DNA from: Syntrophorhabdus sp. PtaB.Bin027
Lineage (GTDB): Bacteria > Desulfobacterota > Syntrophorhabdia > Syntrophorhabdales > Syntrophorhabdaceae
DNA: 49,484 nucleotides
Assembly (NCBI GenBank): GCA_002067585.1
Contig: MVQO01000234.1
Coordinates: 1 to 49,484 of the forward strand
Direction of reading: 5' to 3'
Shown here: piece after piece, positions 1 through 9,308 of the stretch
How positions within the stretch are numbered: the stretch's first letter is position 1
How the letters are laid out: each line of letters starts with the position of its first letter
Position numbers and translations under genes: made by a program
Notes under the pieces: generated by a model
What the model saw: the letters and a program-made list of their open reading frames with translations, nothing else
What the model was told of the DNA's origin: nothing
Database searches by the model: none

Positions 1-66
1 ATCAAATGATAATTTTTTATTCAAAAATAACCTGATATCATGAAAACCTGGGTGATGGACAGCGGG

Positions 67-109
67 TTCTCTACAAATATTGTGGTGTTTCTACAATATT
101 TGTAGAGAA
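67..109 (-). terminator. 17-bp perfect hairpin just after the response-regulator stop
   Basis: Positions 67-83 and 93-109 are perfect reverse complements, separated by a 9-nt loop. The stem begins 2 nt past the stop codon of the response regulator gene, the last gene of the minus-strand pilus cluster, so its position suits a transcription terminator or an RNA-stabilising 3' hairpin. The stem is AT-rich and no clear U-tract follows on the minus strand (a CCCGCT run does), so it is not a textbook intrinsic terminator. Confidence 0.55.
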
Positions 110-110
110 A

Positions 111-1463
111 TCAAACATTCACGTCGATACTGTACTTCTTTATCCGGTACCATATGCTTCTTTCGCTAATACCAAGTAACTTTGCTGCCTTGGCCTGCAA
201 ACCTCTTGTTTTTTTCAGGGCATCAATAATCATTCTCTTCTCAAGTTCAGAGATTGCTTCATCAAGGGATTTGTCTGAATATGATATGCTCGCAAGAGGC
301 TGTTCCCCTCGAAGGTGTAAGGGCAGATCATCAAGGGTAATACGGTTATTGTCGCACATAATAGCAGCTCTTTTTATGACATTAATGAGCTCCCTTACGT
401 TACCTGGCCAGGGGTAATTGAGAAGCAACCGCTTGGCGTCATCTGCTATACTCACAAGATTCCCGGAGTCTTTCGATATGTCGAGAAGAAGCTTATCAGT
501 AAGGACCAGAATATCCTCCCTCCTTTCCCTCAGAGGAGGGATTATGAGATGAATCTGTGCAAGCCTGTAATACAGGTCCTCTCGAAATCTCCCTTCCTTA
601 ATTTCAACCTCCAGAGCCCTGTTTGTTGTTGCCAATATCCGTACGTCAATCTTGCGTTTTTTTATATCCCCTAAACGTTCGATTTCTTTTGCTTCTATAA
701 CGCGTAAAAGCTTTGCCTGGAGGTATGGACTCATTTCTCCAATTTCATCAAGGACGATTGTGCCACCATTCGCCAGTTCAAATTTACCCTGCTTTGACTG
801 AACCGCCCCTGTAAAGGCCCCCTTTTCGTAACCGAAAAGCTCACTTTCAAGAAGGTTGTCAGGAATTGAAGCGCAGTTTACAACCACAAAATCTTTACTT
901 CTCTTTGAGAGATCGTGGATAAGGCGCCCCACGGCCTCTTTTCCCGCACCGGTTTCTCCCGTGATGAGAACAGTAATATCTTTGTCTGCAAACTTTTCAA
1001 TATTTCTGAAGATTTCCTTCATTACTTCTGATTTGCCCACAACTCCATGGAATATCGACTGTCCCAGCTCTTCCTCTTTAGATACTTCTAACTCTTTCTT
1101 CAGCATCTGGGTTCCCAGAACTCTTTTAACCATTACTTTAAGTTCGTCAAGGGCAATTGGTTTTACAAAAAAATCTGTTGCACCTCGTTGGATTGCTTCC
1201 ATAGCATTTTTCTTAGTGCCATAAGCAGTAATAATGAGGATTGGGGCATCAGACTTCTTTTTGATATCTTCAATTGCAGTAAGGCCATCTACTCCAGGGA
1301 GTTTGATGTCCATTATAATAAGATTTGTTTCTTTGTTTATTGAGGATGAAGCCTCCTCATAGGACTCAAAAGCCTTTATTTTATAACCTTCGTCTTTCAG
1401 TGCCTCTTCAAGGAAAAACCTCACGCCTGCATCATCTTCAACAATTACAATTTTTTCACTCAT
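111..1463 (-). CDS. NtrC-family sigma-54 response regulator
   Basis: This 450-aa protein has three parts. Residues 1-120 are a receiver domain with the phospho-acceptor Asp at about 52 (in IIMDIKLPG). Residues 140-370 are a sigma-54 AAA+ domain with Walker A GETGAGKE (169-176), the sigma-54 contact loop GAFTGA (215-220) and a VLDE Walker B. The C-terminus carries a Fis-type helix-turn-helix (AAKLLGISERSIWYRIKKY). Its start overlaps the stop of the upstream histidine kinase gene by 4 bp (ATGA), so the two form a cotranscribed two-component pair. The location at the end of the pilus assembly genes resembles PilS/PilR, where the regulator activates a sigma-54 pilin promoter. The target here is inferred and not visible; no -24/-12 promoter was spotted within the pilus cluster. 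Confidence 0.93.
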   Translation of the reverse strand: MSEKIVIVEDDAGVRFFLEEALKDEGYKIKAFESYEEASSSINKETNLIIMDIKLPGVDGLTAIEDIKKKSDAPILIITAYGTKKNAMEAIQRGATDFFVKPIALDELKVMVKRVLGTQMLKKELEVSKEEELGQSIFHGVVGKSEVMKEIFRNIEKFADKDITVLITGETGAGKEAVGRLIHDLSKRSKDFVVVNCASIPDNLLESELFGYEKGAFTGAVQSKQGKFELANGGTIVLDEIGEMSPYLQAKLLRVIEAKEIERLGDIKKRKIDVRILATTNRALEVEIKEGRFREDLYYRLAQIHLIIPPLRERREDILVLTDKLLLDISKDSGNLVSIADDAKRLLLNYPWPGNVRELINVIKRAAIMCDNNRITLDDLPLHLRGEQPLASISYSDKSLDEAISELEKRMIIDALKKTRGLQAKAAKLLGISERSIWYRIKKYSIDVNV

Positions 1464-2506
1464 ATCATTTCCTCTTTGCCTGTGTGGTCTTGAATGGGAA
1501 GGGTGATTATAAACGTTGTTCCTTCGTCACCGCTTGTAACCGTGATATTTCCACCGTGGATTTTTACGTTTCTCATACTGATGAAGAGCCCTATACCTTT
1601 GCCACCCTTCTTTTTTGAGAAGAAAGGCTTAAAGATTGTGTCGATAATTTCTGGCGCAATCTGAGAATTTTTATTATATATTGAAATAACAAATGATTGG
1701 TCACAGGTGCTTTTTACCTTAACATACCCGCCATCGCGTTCAAAGTCAAAAGCATTTTTGAGAATATTATGAATAGCCTGGTATATCTTGTTGCGATCGC
1801 CAACAAATCTGGGCAACTCTCCTTTCTGAAGTTCGCAGGTTACATCCTTAAACTCATAGCGAAGGGCTCTGTATGATTCGTCTATTACCTCATTTATGTC
1901 AAAACCTTCTGTATGAACTACATCATCTGTGAAGTCCAGCAGATCTTTGGTAAAAATGTCGATCTTCTTTGCGGCATCGAGAGAGACCTGAACGTACTTT
2001 AACAACTGTGGGTCTTCAAGTCTGTTTTTTAAAAGCTCATTCATCCCTGTTATGGTGTTAAGGGGATTCCGCACTTCATGAGCCACCATGAGGGACATGT
2101 AGCCAAGGGGAAGGAGGTAGTCAAGGCGCTCTATGTCTTCGATGAATTGAGCCTGTTCTTTTCTGCCTCCATTCTCTTTTGATTTCGCCAATTCTATAAG
2201 TTTTTCTATCAGCTGGTAGACCTCTATCATGAGCCCCCGGTCTGATTTCACTTTTTCAAAATGAACTATATCTTCAGCCTTTATGAGAAGATCCTTGAGA
2301 GGAGATGTCATAGCATATACAAGAGCCAGAGAACACAGGGCCGAGAAAACGGCCAGCGCTATAAGCCATATAAAATATTGGTTGTGCGCCATTTTCAGAT
2401 TTGTCATTGTGGCTGCAGTCAAAATGCTCGTGAGAAAGGCAACGCCTGGTATGACACTGCTGAGCCTGTATCTTAAATTTTTTGGATCTTTAAAAAAAGT
2501 TTTCAT
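1460..2506 (-). CDS. Membrane sensor histidine kinase
   Basis: The 348-aa protein has two N-terminal membrane segments (about residues 18-36 and 46-68) with almost no periplasmic loop between them. It then has an H-box (HEVRNPLNT, about residue 142), an N-box (NILKNAFDF) and glycine-rich ATP-binding G-boxes (GGKGIGLFIS). There is no recognisable PAS or GAF sensor domain, so the signal is probably sensed in the membrane or through a partner protein. The ATG overlaps the stop of the GspF-like gene by 4 bp, and its own stop overlaps the response regulator start by 4 bp. It is therefore at the 3' end of the pilus assembly operon and likely partners the adjacent NtrC-type regulator. Confidence 0.92.
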   Translation of the reverse strand: MKTFFKDPKNLRYRLSSVIPGVAFLTSILTAATMTNLKMAHNQYFIWLIALAVFSALCSLALVYAMTSPLKDLLIKAEDIVHFEKVKSDRGLMIEVYQLIEKLIELAKSKENGGRKEQAQFIEDIERLDYLLPLGYMSLMVAHEVRNPLNTITGMNELLKNRLEDPQLLKYVQVSLDAAKKIDIFTKDLLDFTDDVVHTEGFDINEVIDESYRALRYEFKDVTCELQKGELPRFVGDRNKIYQAIHNILKNAFDFERDGGYVKVKSTCDQSFVISIYNKNSQIAPEIIDTIFKPFFSKKKGGKGIGLFISMRNVKIHGGNITVTSGDEGTTFIITLPIQDHTGKEEMI

Positions 2507-3726
2507 CCACCACCCCTAAGAGCCCCCATCATGTTCCACCATGGCAAGAATATGGCCAGGGCAAGAAATAATACCATCAAGGAAAGGCCTGCAGTCAGGA
2601 GGGGCTCAATCCACGTTGAAAGCCTGTTTATCGAATAGGTTATTTCCCTGTCGTAATGGGTAGATACCTCTTTCAGCATATCCTCAAGGGAACCGGTTTG
2701 TTCCCCGGTTGAAATGAGGTGTATAATGAGTGGCGGAAATATCTCGGCCTCCCGCAAAGGTCTGGAGATACCCAAGCCTCTTTCTATCTTTCCGCTTATC
2801 TCAATGATCTTCTGGGCGATATATTCATTCCCCACTGTTCGGGAAACCACCTCAAGGGTCCTTACAACAGGTATACCTACCTTGATAAGGTTTTCAAACA
2901 TGTTTGCAAATCTGCTCATACATATTTTTAAGATAATTGGTCCTATAAGGGGGGCCCTTAATTTCAGTCTGTCGATTTCAAGGGTTCCCGCATCGGTTCT
3001 TTTGTAGAGCAAAAAACCACCAATCAAAATAAAAATGGAGATGCCGAGATATATGGCATAATTCTGGAAGATGTCATTTGTAAGAAGAAGCATTCGTGTT
3101 GGAAGGGGAAGATCCATCTTTGCACCCCGGAAAAGAACTGCAAACCGTGGTACAACAAAATTGATGAGAACGAGAAAAGCTATCAACAAAGTTGTCACCA
3201 CAAAAATTGGATATCTGATGGCAGACTTGAGCATCTCCTTTGTTTTTAATTGAAATTCGAGAAGGGTTGCAAGGCGCTCCAGAACCTCTTCAAGAGATCC
3301 CCCTATTTCCCCAGCCTTTACCATGCTGGTGTAGAGGTCCGGAAAGAGCTTCTTCTGTTTCATCATGGCGTCAGAAAGACTGGCCCCTTTGTCTATGTCC
3401 TGTACCATCTCTCTGATTGCTCCCCTGAGCTTTACATTGGATGTCTGCTCTTCGAGGGCACGAAGGCCAGACAATATGGGGATGCCTGCACGTATAACTG
3501 TTTGTAATTGACGGGTAAAAAAAATGATGTCATCATAACGAACAGGCTTGAGGGCTGTCAAAAAGCTTTCAATGGAGAATATCTCTTCCCTTGCTTCTGA
3601 TACTGCGACAGGAAATAGACCCAATGCATCAATCTGCGCATAAGCAGCCCGCCTGTTGTCACCTTCTATGATCCCGGTAACGAGAGAACCTTTTTCATCT
3701 CGGGCCTTGTAGGTAAACTTTCCCAT
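2503..3726 (-). CDS. mshG: MshG/GspF/PilC-like inner-membrane platform protein
   Basis: The 407-aa length and layout match the T2SF family. A short cytoplasmic N-terminus (FTYKARDEKGSLVTGIIEG) is followed by two repeated T2SF domains with three membrane segments, near residues 170-195, 220-240 and 375-400. This is the polytopic platform on which the assembly ATPase acts to add or remove pilin subunits. A good Shine-Dalgarno (GGAAAGGATGG) precedes the ATG. It follows the ATPase gene by 52 bp and overlaps the histidine kinase by 4 bp. The msh name rests on the local gene order (I-J-K-L-N-E-G); by sequence alone GspF or PilC are equally possible. Confidence 0.93.
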   Translation of the reverse strand: MGKFTYKARDEKGSLVTGIIEGDNRRAAYAQIDALGLFPVAVSEAREEIFSIESFLTALKPVRYDDIIFFTRQLQTVIRAGIPILSGLRALEEQTSNVKLRGAIREMVQDIDKGASLSDAMMKQKKLFPDLYTSMVKAGEIGGSLEEVLERLATLLEFQLKTKEMLKSAIRYPIFVVTTLLIAFLVLINFVVPRFAVLFRGAKMDLPLPTRMLLLTNDIFQNYAIYLGISIFILIGGFLLYKRTDAGTLEIDRLKLRAPLIGPIILKICMSRFANMFENLIKVGIPVVRTLEVVSRTVGNEYIAQKIIEISGKIERGLGISRPLREAEIFPPLIIHLISTGEQTGSLEDMLKEVSTHYDREITYSINRLSTWIEPLLTAGLSLMVLFLALAIFLPWWNMMGALRGGG

Positions 3727-3778
3727 CCATCCTTTCCTTCGTTGGGTTCCGGTTTTCTATCACATTCATCGCTGCACA

Positions 3779-5476
3779 CTATTCTATCCTGGTTACATCC
3801 AAGGCTTCTTCCAGGGTGGTTATGCCCAGAAGCACCTTTGTAATGGCATCCTCATGCATAACAGTCATTCCGTTTTCTACAGCAGCCTTTTTAATCATAT
3901 CGCTCGAAGCCTTGCTAATAACGAGGTCCTTGACTGAGTCGTCAATAACGAGGACCTCAAAAACGCCTGTTCTCCCTTTATATCCGGTATATTTGCAGGA
4001 GGGACATCCTTTACCTCTATAAAGAACAGCATCATCGGGTATATTGAGGCTTTTAATAACAGCAGGCGATGGGTTGTACTGCTCTTTGCACTCCCCGCAT
4101 ATTTTGCGAAGGAGTCTTTGACCAATAACGCAGGAAACGGCAGAGGCTGCAAGAAAAGGCTCTATCCCCATCTCGATAAGTCGTGTAACAGCGCCTGCTG
4201 CGTCATTCGTATGGAGGCTCGAGAGAACAACATGCCCTGTGAGGGCTGAATGAATGGCAATTGTTGCTGTCTCCTTGTCTCGGATTTCACCAACCATAAT
4301 GATGTCCGGGTCTTGTCTTAAGATTGCTCTTAACCCAGAATCAAAGGTTAATCCGGCTTTTGGATTTACCTGAGTTTGAGCCAAACCATCGATTGTGTAC
4401 TCAACCGGGTCTTCGATGGTAATAATATTTTTTTCAGGAGAGTTGATGAAGTTGAGTATTGCATAGAGTGTGGTAGATTTTCCGCTTCCTGTTGGCCCTG
4501 TTGAAAGGATAAATCCATAGGGCCTTTTCACAACATTTTTCAAAATCTTTTCATCATCAGGAAGGAGGCCCAACTTGTCAATGCCATAAAGTGCAGCACC
4601 TTTATCAAGAAGGCGAAGCACCGCTTTTTCCCCGTGGATGGTGGGAAATGTGGACACTCTCACGCCAACCTCTTTTGCCCCTTCCCTGATATCGAAACGG
4701 CCATCCTGAGGTATTCTTGTCTTTGCTATATCCATGCCTGCAAGAATCTTTATGCGTGAGATTATTGGGAGAAACATCTTCTTTTCAGGGGCAGGGATCT
4801 CCCTGAGCCTTCCATCAATTCGCATCCGCACACGCATCTTACGTTCCAGCGGTTCAACATGAATATCGCTTGCACCATCTGCCAGCGACTGGGTTAGAAC
4901 GCTGTTGACGAACCTTACAACAGGCTCCTGTTCGGTCATATCAATGGATATTTTATCTGCCTCTTCAAGGTTTGCATCTTTTATCAGTGTCAGATCAACA
5001 TCCTCGCCCATATCTTCAAGGGTCTGTTCAACAATGGTTTTTGCCCCATAATACTTGGCCAAGGCCCTTTTCATGTCTCCCTCAGTGACTATACACGGCT
5101 CAACCTCCATCTTGACGAGCCGAGCAACTTCATCGATGGCATTGATATCAAGGGGGTCTACCATGGCTATTCTCAAAACATTGAAATGTTTTTCAAAAGG
5201 GATGACCATGTAATTTTTCCAGACTTCTTCGGGGAAGAGCCGTATGAGATCCATGGGAATATCGCGGCCATCAAGGGAAACGATAGGTATTCCCAGTTGT
5301 TGGCTCAGTGTGTCGATAATCTCCTTTTCTGTAAGGAATTCCATTTTTGTAAGAATCTTGCCCAGTTTTTCACCATACTTCTTTTGCTCATCCAAGGCTC
5401 TGACAAGGGATTCGTCACTTAACTTCCCTGCACCGACAAGTATCTCTCCTAATTTTTTCCGTATCATCCGTGCCAT
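3779..5476 (-). CDS. mshE: MshE/GspE/PilB-like pilus assembly ATPase
   Basis: The 565-aa protein has an N-terminal MshEN/GspE-N type region (1-150). A T2SE ATPase core follows, with Walker A GPTGSGKST (327-335), Asp and His boxes, and a Walker B region (DIIMVGEIRD, about 391-400). A zinc-binding motif is made by C460/C463 and C491/C494. These are hallmarks of an extension ATPase (GspE, PilB, MshE); retraction ATPases of the PilT type lack the N-domain and the zinc motif. The start is ATG at 5476, with a second in-frame ATG nine bases inside. It lies between the TPR gene and the platform gene, as in MSHA loci. No PilT-like gene is present in the window. Confidence 0.94.
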   Translation of the reverse strand: MARMIRKKLGEILVGAGKLSDESLVRALDEQKKYGEKLGKILTKMEFLTEKEIIDTLSQQLGIPIVSLDGRDIPMDLIRLFPEEVWKNYMVIPFEKHFNVLRIAMVDPLDINAIDEVARLVKMEVEPCIVTEGDMKRALAKYYGAKTIVEQTLEDMGEDVDLTLIKDANLEEADKISIDMTEQEPVVRFVNSVLTQSLADGASDIHVEPLERKMRVRMRIDGRLREIPAPEKKMFLPIISRIKILAGMDIAKTRIPQDGRFDIREGAKEVGVRVSTFPTIHGEKAVLRLLDKGAALYGIDKLGLLPDDEKILKNVVKRPYGFILSTGPTGSGKSTTLYAILNFINSPEKNIITIEDPVEYTIDGLAQTQVNPKAGLTFDSGLRAILRQDPDIIMVGEIRDKETATIAIHSALTGHVVLSSLHTNDAAGAVTRLIEMGIEPFLAASAVSCVIGQRLLRKICGECKEQYNPSPAVIKSLNIPDDAVLYRGKGCPSCKYTGYKGRTGVFEVLVIDDSVKDLVISKASSDMIKKAAVENGMTVMHEDAITKVLLGITTLEEALDVTRIE

Positions 5477-5742
5477 GTCCTGCTCTGCTCCCTATGGCTG
5501 CTATTGCCGGGATCCGTATCTGCCTGAGCCGAGGCTTCAGCAAACAGGTTTCCCCATCTTTAAAGCTAGAAGCTAAGGAGGTGAGAAATGTCAAGATATT
5601 AACAATCCTAACTTCTTAGCTTCTCCATATCTGCCGTCGTCGCCTTTTCCTCCCGTCCAAAGGCGGGTCAGTTAACTCCATATTTGGTTCACGTACTCCA
5701 AGCACCATTGTTATAATTATCGCAGCAGTCAATGAATTGCCA
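5477..5742. other. Intergenic gap with inverted repeat inside the pilus cluster
   Basis: This 266-bp gap separates the TPR gene from the ATPase gene, which are otherwise tightly packed. It contains a 10-bp inverted repeat (AGAAGCTAAG at 5568-5577, CTTAGCTTCT at 5615-5624) and a partial CCCG/CGGG hairpin near 5654-5669. No gene is seen. The sequence looks like an inserted small intergenic repeat, and it may hold a separate promoter for the ATPase-platform-kinase genes, though I could not identify one. Confidence 0.4.
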
Positions 5743-6807
5743 TTAATGAGTTCGTGAAGACTGTGCATTCTCAAGAACTTCAAGTCTTTTTATTACATCG
5801 CTTCGTTGGCTATCTCCCATGCTTCCCCTGAGATATAACCTGTAATATTTTATCGCCTGTTCGTAATGTCCCAGGTCATCCTTTATGAGTGCATACGAAA
5901 GGTAGAGAGGCTTGCTAGTCACGCTGGTTCTGAGGAGGTTTTCAAGCAACCTCGCCGCTTCTTCATATCTTTTTTCTGTGCGCAGTAGCGCTGCAAGGTT
6001 GATAACGGGATCAACATCATCTTTTTCCAGTTCTATAGACTTTCTGAAATACTCCTCTGCAAGGCCTTTCTGACCACCTTTCATCATGACGAGGCCAACA
6101 TTGTTGTATGCCTTTCCATAATTCTTGTTGTACTGGAAAACCTTATTGAAATAAAATAGAGCCTCCTCAGTGTTGCCTTCCTTGATGGAGATAACCCCTA
6201 AGTTGTTAAGCGTTTCAACATTGCTTGGCTGCTCAGCCAGGATTGCATGATAGAGCTGTTTGGCTTCTGAGATATTGCCCCTCTCTGTCTCCTTTACAGC
6301 CTTATGGAATTTGAGATTGATTTTTTCAAAATCTGTCGATGAAATAAGAACCCTGGCCTCATCCTGGTGCCAAACCTTTTCGGGCAGAGTCTCCACTCGG
6401 GATTTTGTCATGCCCGATGCGTTTTTAGATAGCAGTGAGGCAATGTTTTTTTGTGTTTTCACAGGTTTCACGTGTCCTGTTATGTTATCACGCCTGTCTA
6501 ATTGCTCTGAGGCAAGCGGATTGACAGCGACTGTTGACTGAACAACTGCTGCTGTCTTTTCAGGGGCAACAGGTTGCGATATAGGCTGAGGAGTGTGGAC
6601 AGGGTTAACTTCTATCATTATCTTGGGTGCTTTCTTCATGTCAGGGATCAAGAAAAATACGAGGAGAACGCAGAACACAAGCAAGGCACCGGTATATAAA
6701 ACCCAACGTGATTTCTGCGACTTTTCCCTGGGATTGTAGGGGAGATTTTTTGTCATATCCTTTCTTTCTTTCTGTGCCTTCTTCAGGGCATCGAGGATGA
6801 CGCTCAT
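5743..6807 (-). CDS. TPR-repeat membrane protein, MshN-like
   Basis: The 354-aa protein begins with a basic cytoplasmic stretch (SVILDALKKAQKERK), a motif common in MshN/GspB-type proteins. A single membrane anchor follows (about 34-54), then a proline-rich low-complexity linker and at least four to five TPR repeats from about residue 165 to the C-terminus (for example TLNNLGVISIKEGNTEEALFYF and AYNNVGLVMMKGGQKGLAEEYF). The topology puts the TPRs in the periplasm, where they could support secretin or pilus assembly. The ATG overlaps the secretin stop by 4 bp. The N-terminal motif and the position right after the secretin gene both fit MshN. Confidence 0.82.
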   Translation of the reverse strand: MSVILDALKKAQKERKDMTKNLPYNPREKSQKSRWVLYTGALLVFCVLLVFFLIPDMKKAPKIMIEVNPVHTPQPISQPVAPEKTAAVVQSTVAVNPLASEQLDRRDNITGHVKPVKTQKNIASLLSKNASGMTKSRVETLPEKVWHQDEARVLISSTDFEKINLKFHKAVKETERGNISEAKQLYHAILAEQPSNVETLNNLGVISIKEGNTEEALFYFNKVFQYNKNYGKAYNNVGLVMMKGGQKGLAEEYFRKSIELEKDDVDPVINLAALLRTEKRYEEAARLLENLLRTSVTSKPLYLSYALIKDDLGHYEQAIKYYRLYLRGSMGDSQRSDVIKRLEVLENAQSSRTH

Positions 6808-8276
6808 GGGGTTTCTCCGGTTGACATGATTCTCGGTGTTAGGAACACAACAAGCTCATTTTTTTGGGCTTCAGACTCTTTGAGTCTGAAAAGCCAGCCA
6901 ATGAGGGGCAAATCCATGAGTCCCTTCGTGCCGGTATCAGAAATTCTCTTTCGATCTTTCATGAGTCCACCGATAATAACTGTCTCCCCTTCTCTAACCC
7001 TTACCATTGTATCAGCCTCACGAACATCGAGTATGGGGACTGCTGCGCCAGAAGGTGAGAGCGCCACATCGACCTTTTCTGTTAACATAGGATGAATGTT
7101 GAGAACAATATTCCCGTTGTTATCTATCTGTGGGGTTACATCCAACATCAGCCCTACTGTGATAAATTTTGGTGTATATGTTGCCAGGGAGGTGGTACTG
7201 ACAACGCCAACGGATTGCTGTTCATCAAAATAGACGTCTTGCCGTGCAACCTTAATTACTGCCCGCTGGTTGTTGAGGGTTGCTATTCTGGGGCTTGAGA
7301 CTACATTGATATTTCCTTGAGTTTTGAGGAGATCAATAAAGGTGTTGTCTATATTCAGATGTTTGTTGCCCACAAAAAGCCTGAAGTAAGGTGTTGTGGC
7401 TGTTGCCTGGGTTGTACTTGGGACGTTAATAATGTTTGGGTTGAGAAATACCTGTTTGGTATTGACAAAAAACTCTCCGATCCTGCCTTCAATGAATTGC
7501 CAGTTCACACCTTCTCGTGAGGCATCATTCAGTTGAACCTCTATTATTTTTGCCTCAATCATCACCTGCTTGTGAAGGGAACCTTCTACAGCGTTGAGAA
7601 AAGAGGCAATCTGTTTCAAGTTTTTTGGATAATCGGTAACCAGGACCATCAAGGCCTGCCTATTTACCACAACTTTACCGTCTTTGGAAAGCATGACCTT
7701 GAGGTTATCCTCGATATTTTTCCATATGTCAGCCTCAGTCTCTGTCTTGATTTCCACGGAACGGTATTCACTGCTGCTGCCTGCTGTCCCCAAAGAGCCT
7801 ACTCCGCCAGCAGAGCCAATTACGCTGCTTGTCCCTATCTTTTTTAGCGCCACATAGTTCAGTGAGAAAAATTTTGTCTCGAGCTTTGGTTTTGATACAT
7901 AAATTGTCTTTTCTTCAATTTTGAAGGTGAAATCGAGAGGTTCAAGGATATATTCCAGAGCCTTAATGAGGGTAACATCTTTTAAATCGACAGTGCACAC
8001 CCCTTTTACATCAGGCTCTACAACAACATTGTAGTTTGTCTGCTTTGAAAGGCCTCGGAGAACATCCTTCACGTCAGCTTCTTTCAAAGTAAAGGAGAAA
8101 CGCTCAGCATAAGACTCAGCCAAAGCTTTGCTTTCTTTTTCGACCTGGGGAACAACAGGACTCATTATTTCAACAGGTTTGACTGCAATGGGGGCAGAAG
8201 GAGTTGTCGCTGTCTGCACGTGTCTACACGCAGCGCATAAAAAAAGAATACAAATAAAAATGAATAGTTTTTTCAC
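6804..8276 (-). CDS. mshL: Lipoprotein secretin, MshL/PilQ/GspD family
   Basis: The 490-aa outer-membrane channel protein begins with a lipoprotein signal (hydrophobic run ending LCAAC, lipidated Cys 17). A secretin/TonB short N-terminal domain follows at about 60-115 (NYNVVVEPDVKGVCTVDLKDV), then an N1-like domain. The secretin core runs from about 300 to the end, with the conserved VREGETVIIGGLMKDRK and LPLIGWLF motifs. The start is GTG at 8276, preceded by a strong GGGGG Shine-Dalgarno. The length is close to MshL and shorter than GspD, which has more N-domains. It provides the exit pore for the pilus or pseudopilus. The stop overlaps the TPR gene's ATG. Confidence 0.93.
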   Translation of the reverse strand: MKKLFIFICILFLCAACRHVQTATTPSAPIAVKPVEIMSPVVPQVEKESKALAESYAERFSFTLKEADVKDVLRGLSKQTNYNVVVEPDVKGVCTVDLKDVTLIKALEYILEPLDFTFKIEEKTIYVSKPKLETKFFSLNYVALKKIGTSSVIGSAGGVGSLGTAGSSSEYRSVEIKTETEADIWKNIEDNLKVMLSKDGKVVVNRQALMVLVTDYPKNLKQIASFLNAVEGSLHKQVMIEAKIIEVQLNDASREGVNWQFIEGRIGEFFVNTKQVFLNPNIINVPSTTQATATTPYFRLFVGNKHLNIDNTFIDLLKTQGNINVVSSPRIATLNNQRAVIKVARQDVYFDEQQSVGVVSTTSLATYTPKFITVGLMLDVTPQIDNNGNIVLNIHPMLTEKVDVALSPSGAAVPILDVREADTMVRVREGETVIIGGLMKDRKRISDTGTKGLMDLPLIGWLFRLKESEAQKNELVVFLTPRIMSTGETP

Positions 8277-8314
8277 TTTATCCCCCAGTATTACTTATTA
8301 TTGCAATTGTTCTA

Positions 8315-8761
8315 CTACCTGGTATCTTCAATTGATAATATCCTTTTCGTATTATTACGAATAAGCACTACTCTGTCATTGTGGATTTCAACAACCTTCT
8401 CTTCCCCGATTTTGTCACCTTTTTTAACTATTTCTCCACCAATAATTGCGTACCGCCCTGCATTGCTTTCCATAATTGCGACGAGCTTCAGAGCGATTTT
8501 TGGCTTCTCAGCTTTTTTTTCCATAACCGATTTTGGAAGGGAAAAGGGGTCATTCTGCCAGGAAAGGTTTAGAGTGTCTACATTGAGCCTTGGTGTTTTG
8601 CTTCCAGTTGTGGAGTATGGGGCCTGCGGAGTTGTCCCGGCTATGTTTGTGACAGGAACAGGAAAGGTTGATTGCACCTTCTTGTCTGTAAATAAGAACG
8701 AATATGCTGCAAAGAGCACTGCAAGTATAAGAGCAACCAATATAGATTTACTTACTTTCAC
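8315..8761 (-). CDS. PilP/MshK/GspC-like periplasmic protein
   Basis: This 148-aa protein has one N-terminal membrane segment (about 6-24), a Pro/Thr-rich linker, then NDPFSLP and a small beta domain (ALKLVAIMESNAGRYAIIGGEIVKKGDKIGEEKVVEI) typical of the PilP or GspC homology region. That domain links the inner-membrane platform to the secretin. I chose the GTG at 8761: it lies 4 nt after the PilO-like stop and has GGAAAGGGG just upstream. A longer frame starting with TTG at 8794 would overlap the previous gene by 29 bp and has no ribosome site. It sits in the K position of the MSHA order. MshK and PilP are hard to tell apart at this divergence. Confidence 0.75.
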   Translation of the reverse strand: MKVSKSILVALILAVLFAAYSFLFTDKKVQSTFPVPVTNIAGTTPQAPYSTTGSKTPRLNVDTLNLSWQNDPFSLPKSVMEKKAEKPKIALKLVAIMESNAGRYAIIGGEIVKKGDKIGEEKVVEIHNDRVVLIRNNTKRILSIEDTR

Positions 8762-8765
8762 AAAA

Positions 8766-9308
8766 CTAATCCCCTTTCCATACCACAAATTCAATGAGGA
8801 AATTTCCAGTCAGTATGGGATAATCCTTGTCTGCATATGATAATCTTCCTTCCACTATGCGCTTAAACCCTTTTTGTTTTTCAACTGCTTCAAGAAACTT
8901 ACCTATATCCAGAAACTTTCCTTTAAACCCGACACCAAGGGCAGGCTTCATCAGTGGGGAAGCTTGCCCGGAGTCATACGGCAGAGCATTGCTGTTCAGT
9001 AAATCGAACACAATCCCTTCTTTTTTCCCCGATTCGGTTATAGCCCTGATAAGTGTGGGAAATTGCTGATACGCAGGCACGTTTTTCGATATACCGTCAA
9101 GTGACAGGCGTGCGGTAGCATCTTTTTTTCGTGTTTCCAGTACATCTCTGAGGGCCTTCCCCATCATTTCTCCTGTCCTCTTGGCTGCTGAGAGCTCTGC
9201 ACGTTGTTTCTCAATGAAAGAGGATACAGGCGAGTAGAATGCAAAAAACCATGTTGCTGCAAGAAGAACGGGCAGACTGAACCAGAGGTATATGATCTTA
9301 AATCTCAT
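8766..9308 (-). CDS. PilO/MshJ/GspM-like alignment protein
   Basis: The 180-aa bitopic protein has a membrane segment at about residues 4-24 (IIYLWFSLPVLLAATWFFAF). A coiled-coil stretch follows (SSFIEKQRAELSAAKRTGEMMGKALRD), then a ferredoxin-like periplasmic domain (FPTLIRAITESGKKEGIVFDLL onwards). This is the layout of PilO and GspM, which pair with PilN/GspL to form the inner-membrane alignment complex. The ATG at 9308 overlaps the stop of the PilM-PilN fusion by 11 bp. The longer frame from TTG 9341 is less likely because MRFKIIYLW gives the usual short cytoplasmic tail. Confidence 0.75.
   Translation of the reverse strand: MRFKIIYLWFSLPVLLAATWFFAFYSPVSSFIEKQRAELSAAKRTGEMMGKALRDVLETRKKDATARLSLDGISKNVPAYQQFPTLIRAITESGKKEGIVFDLLNSNALPYDSGQASPLMKPALGVGFKGKFLDIGKFLEAVEKQKGFKRIVEGRLSYADKDYPILTGNFLIEFVVWKGD

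Noticed and set aside
8762..8794. TTG-led extension of the PilP-like gene
   Set aside because: It overlaps the PilO-like gene by 29 bp and has no ribosome site; GTG 8761 has GGAAAGGGG correctly placed.
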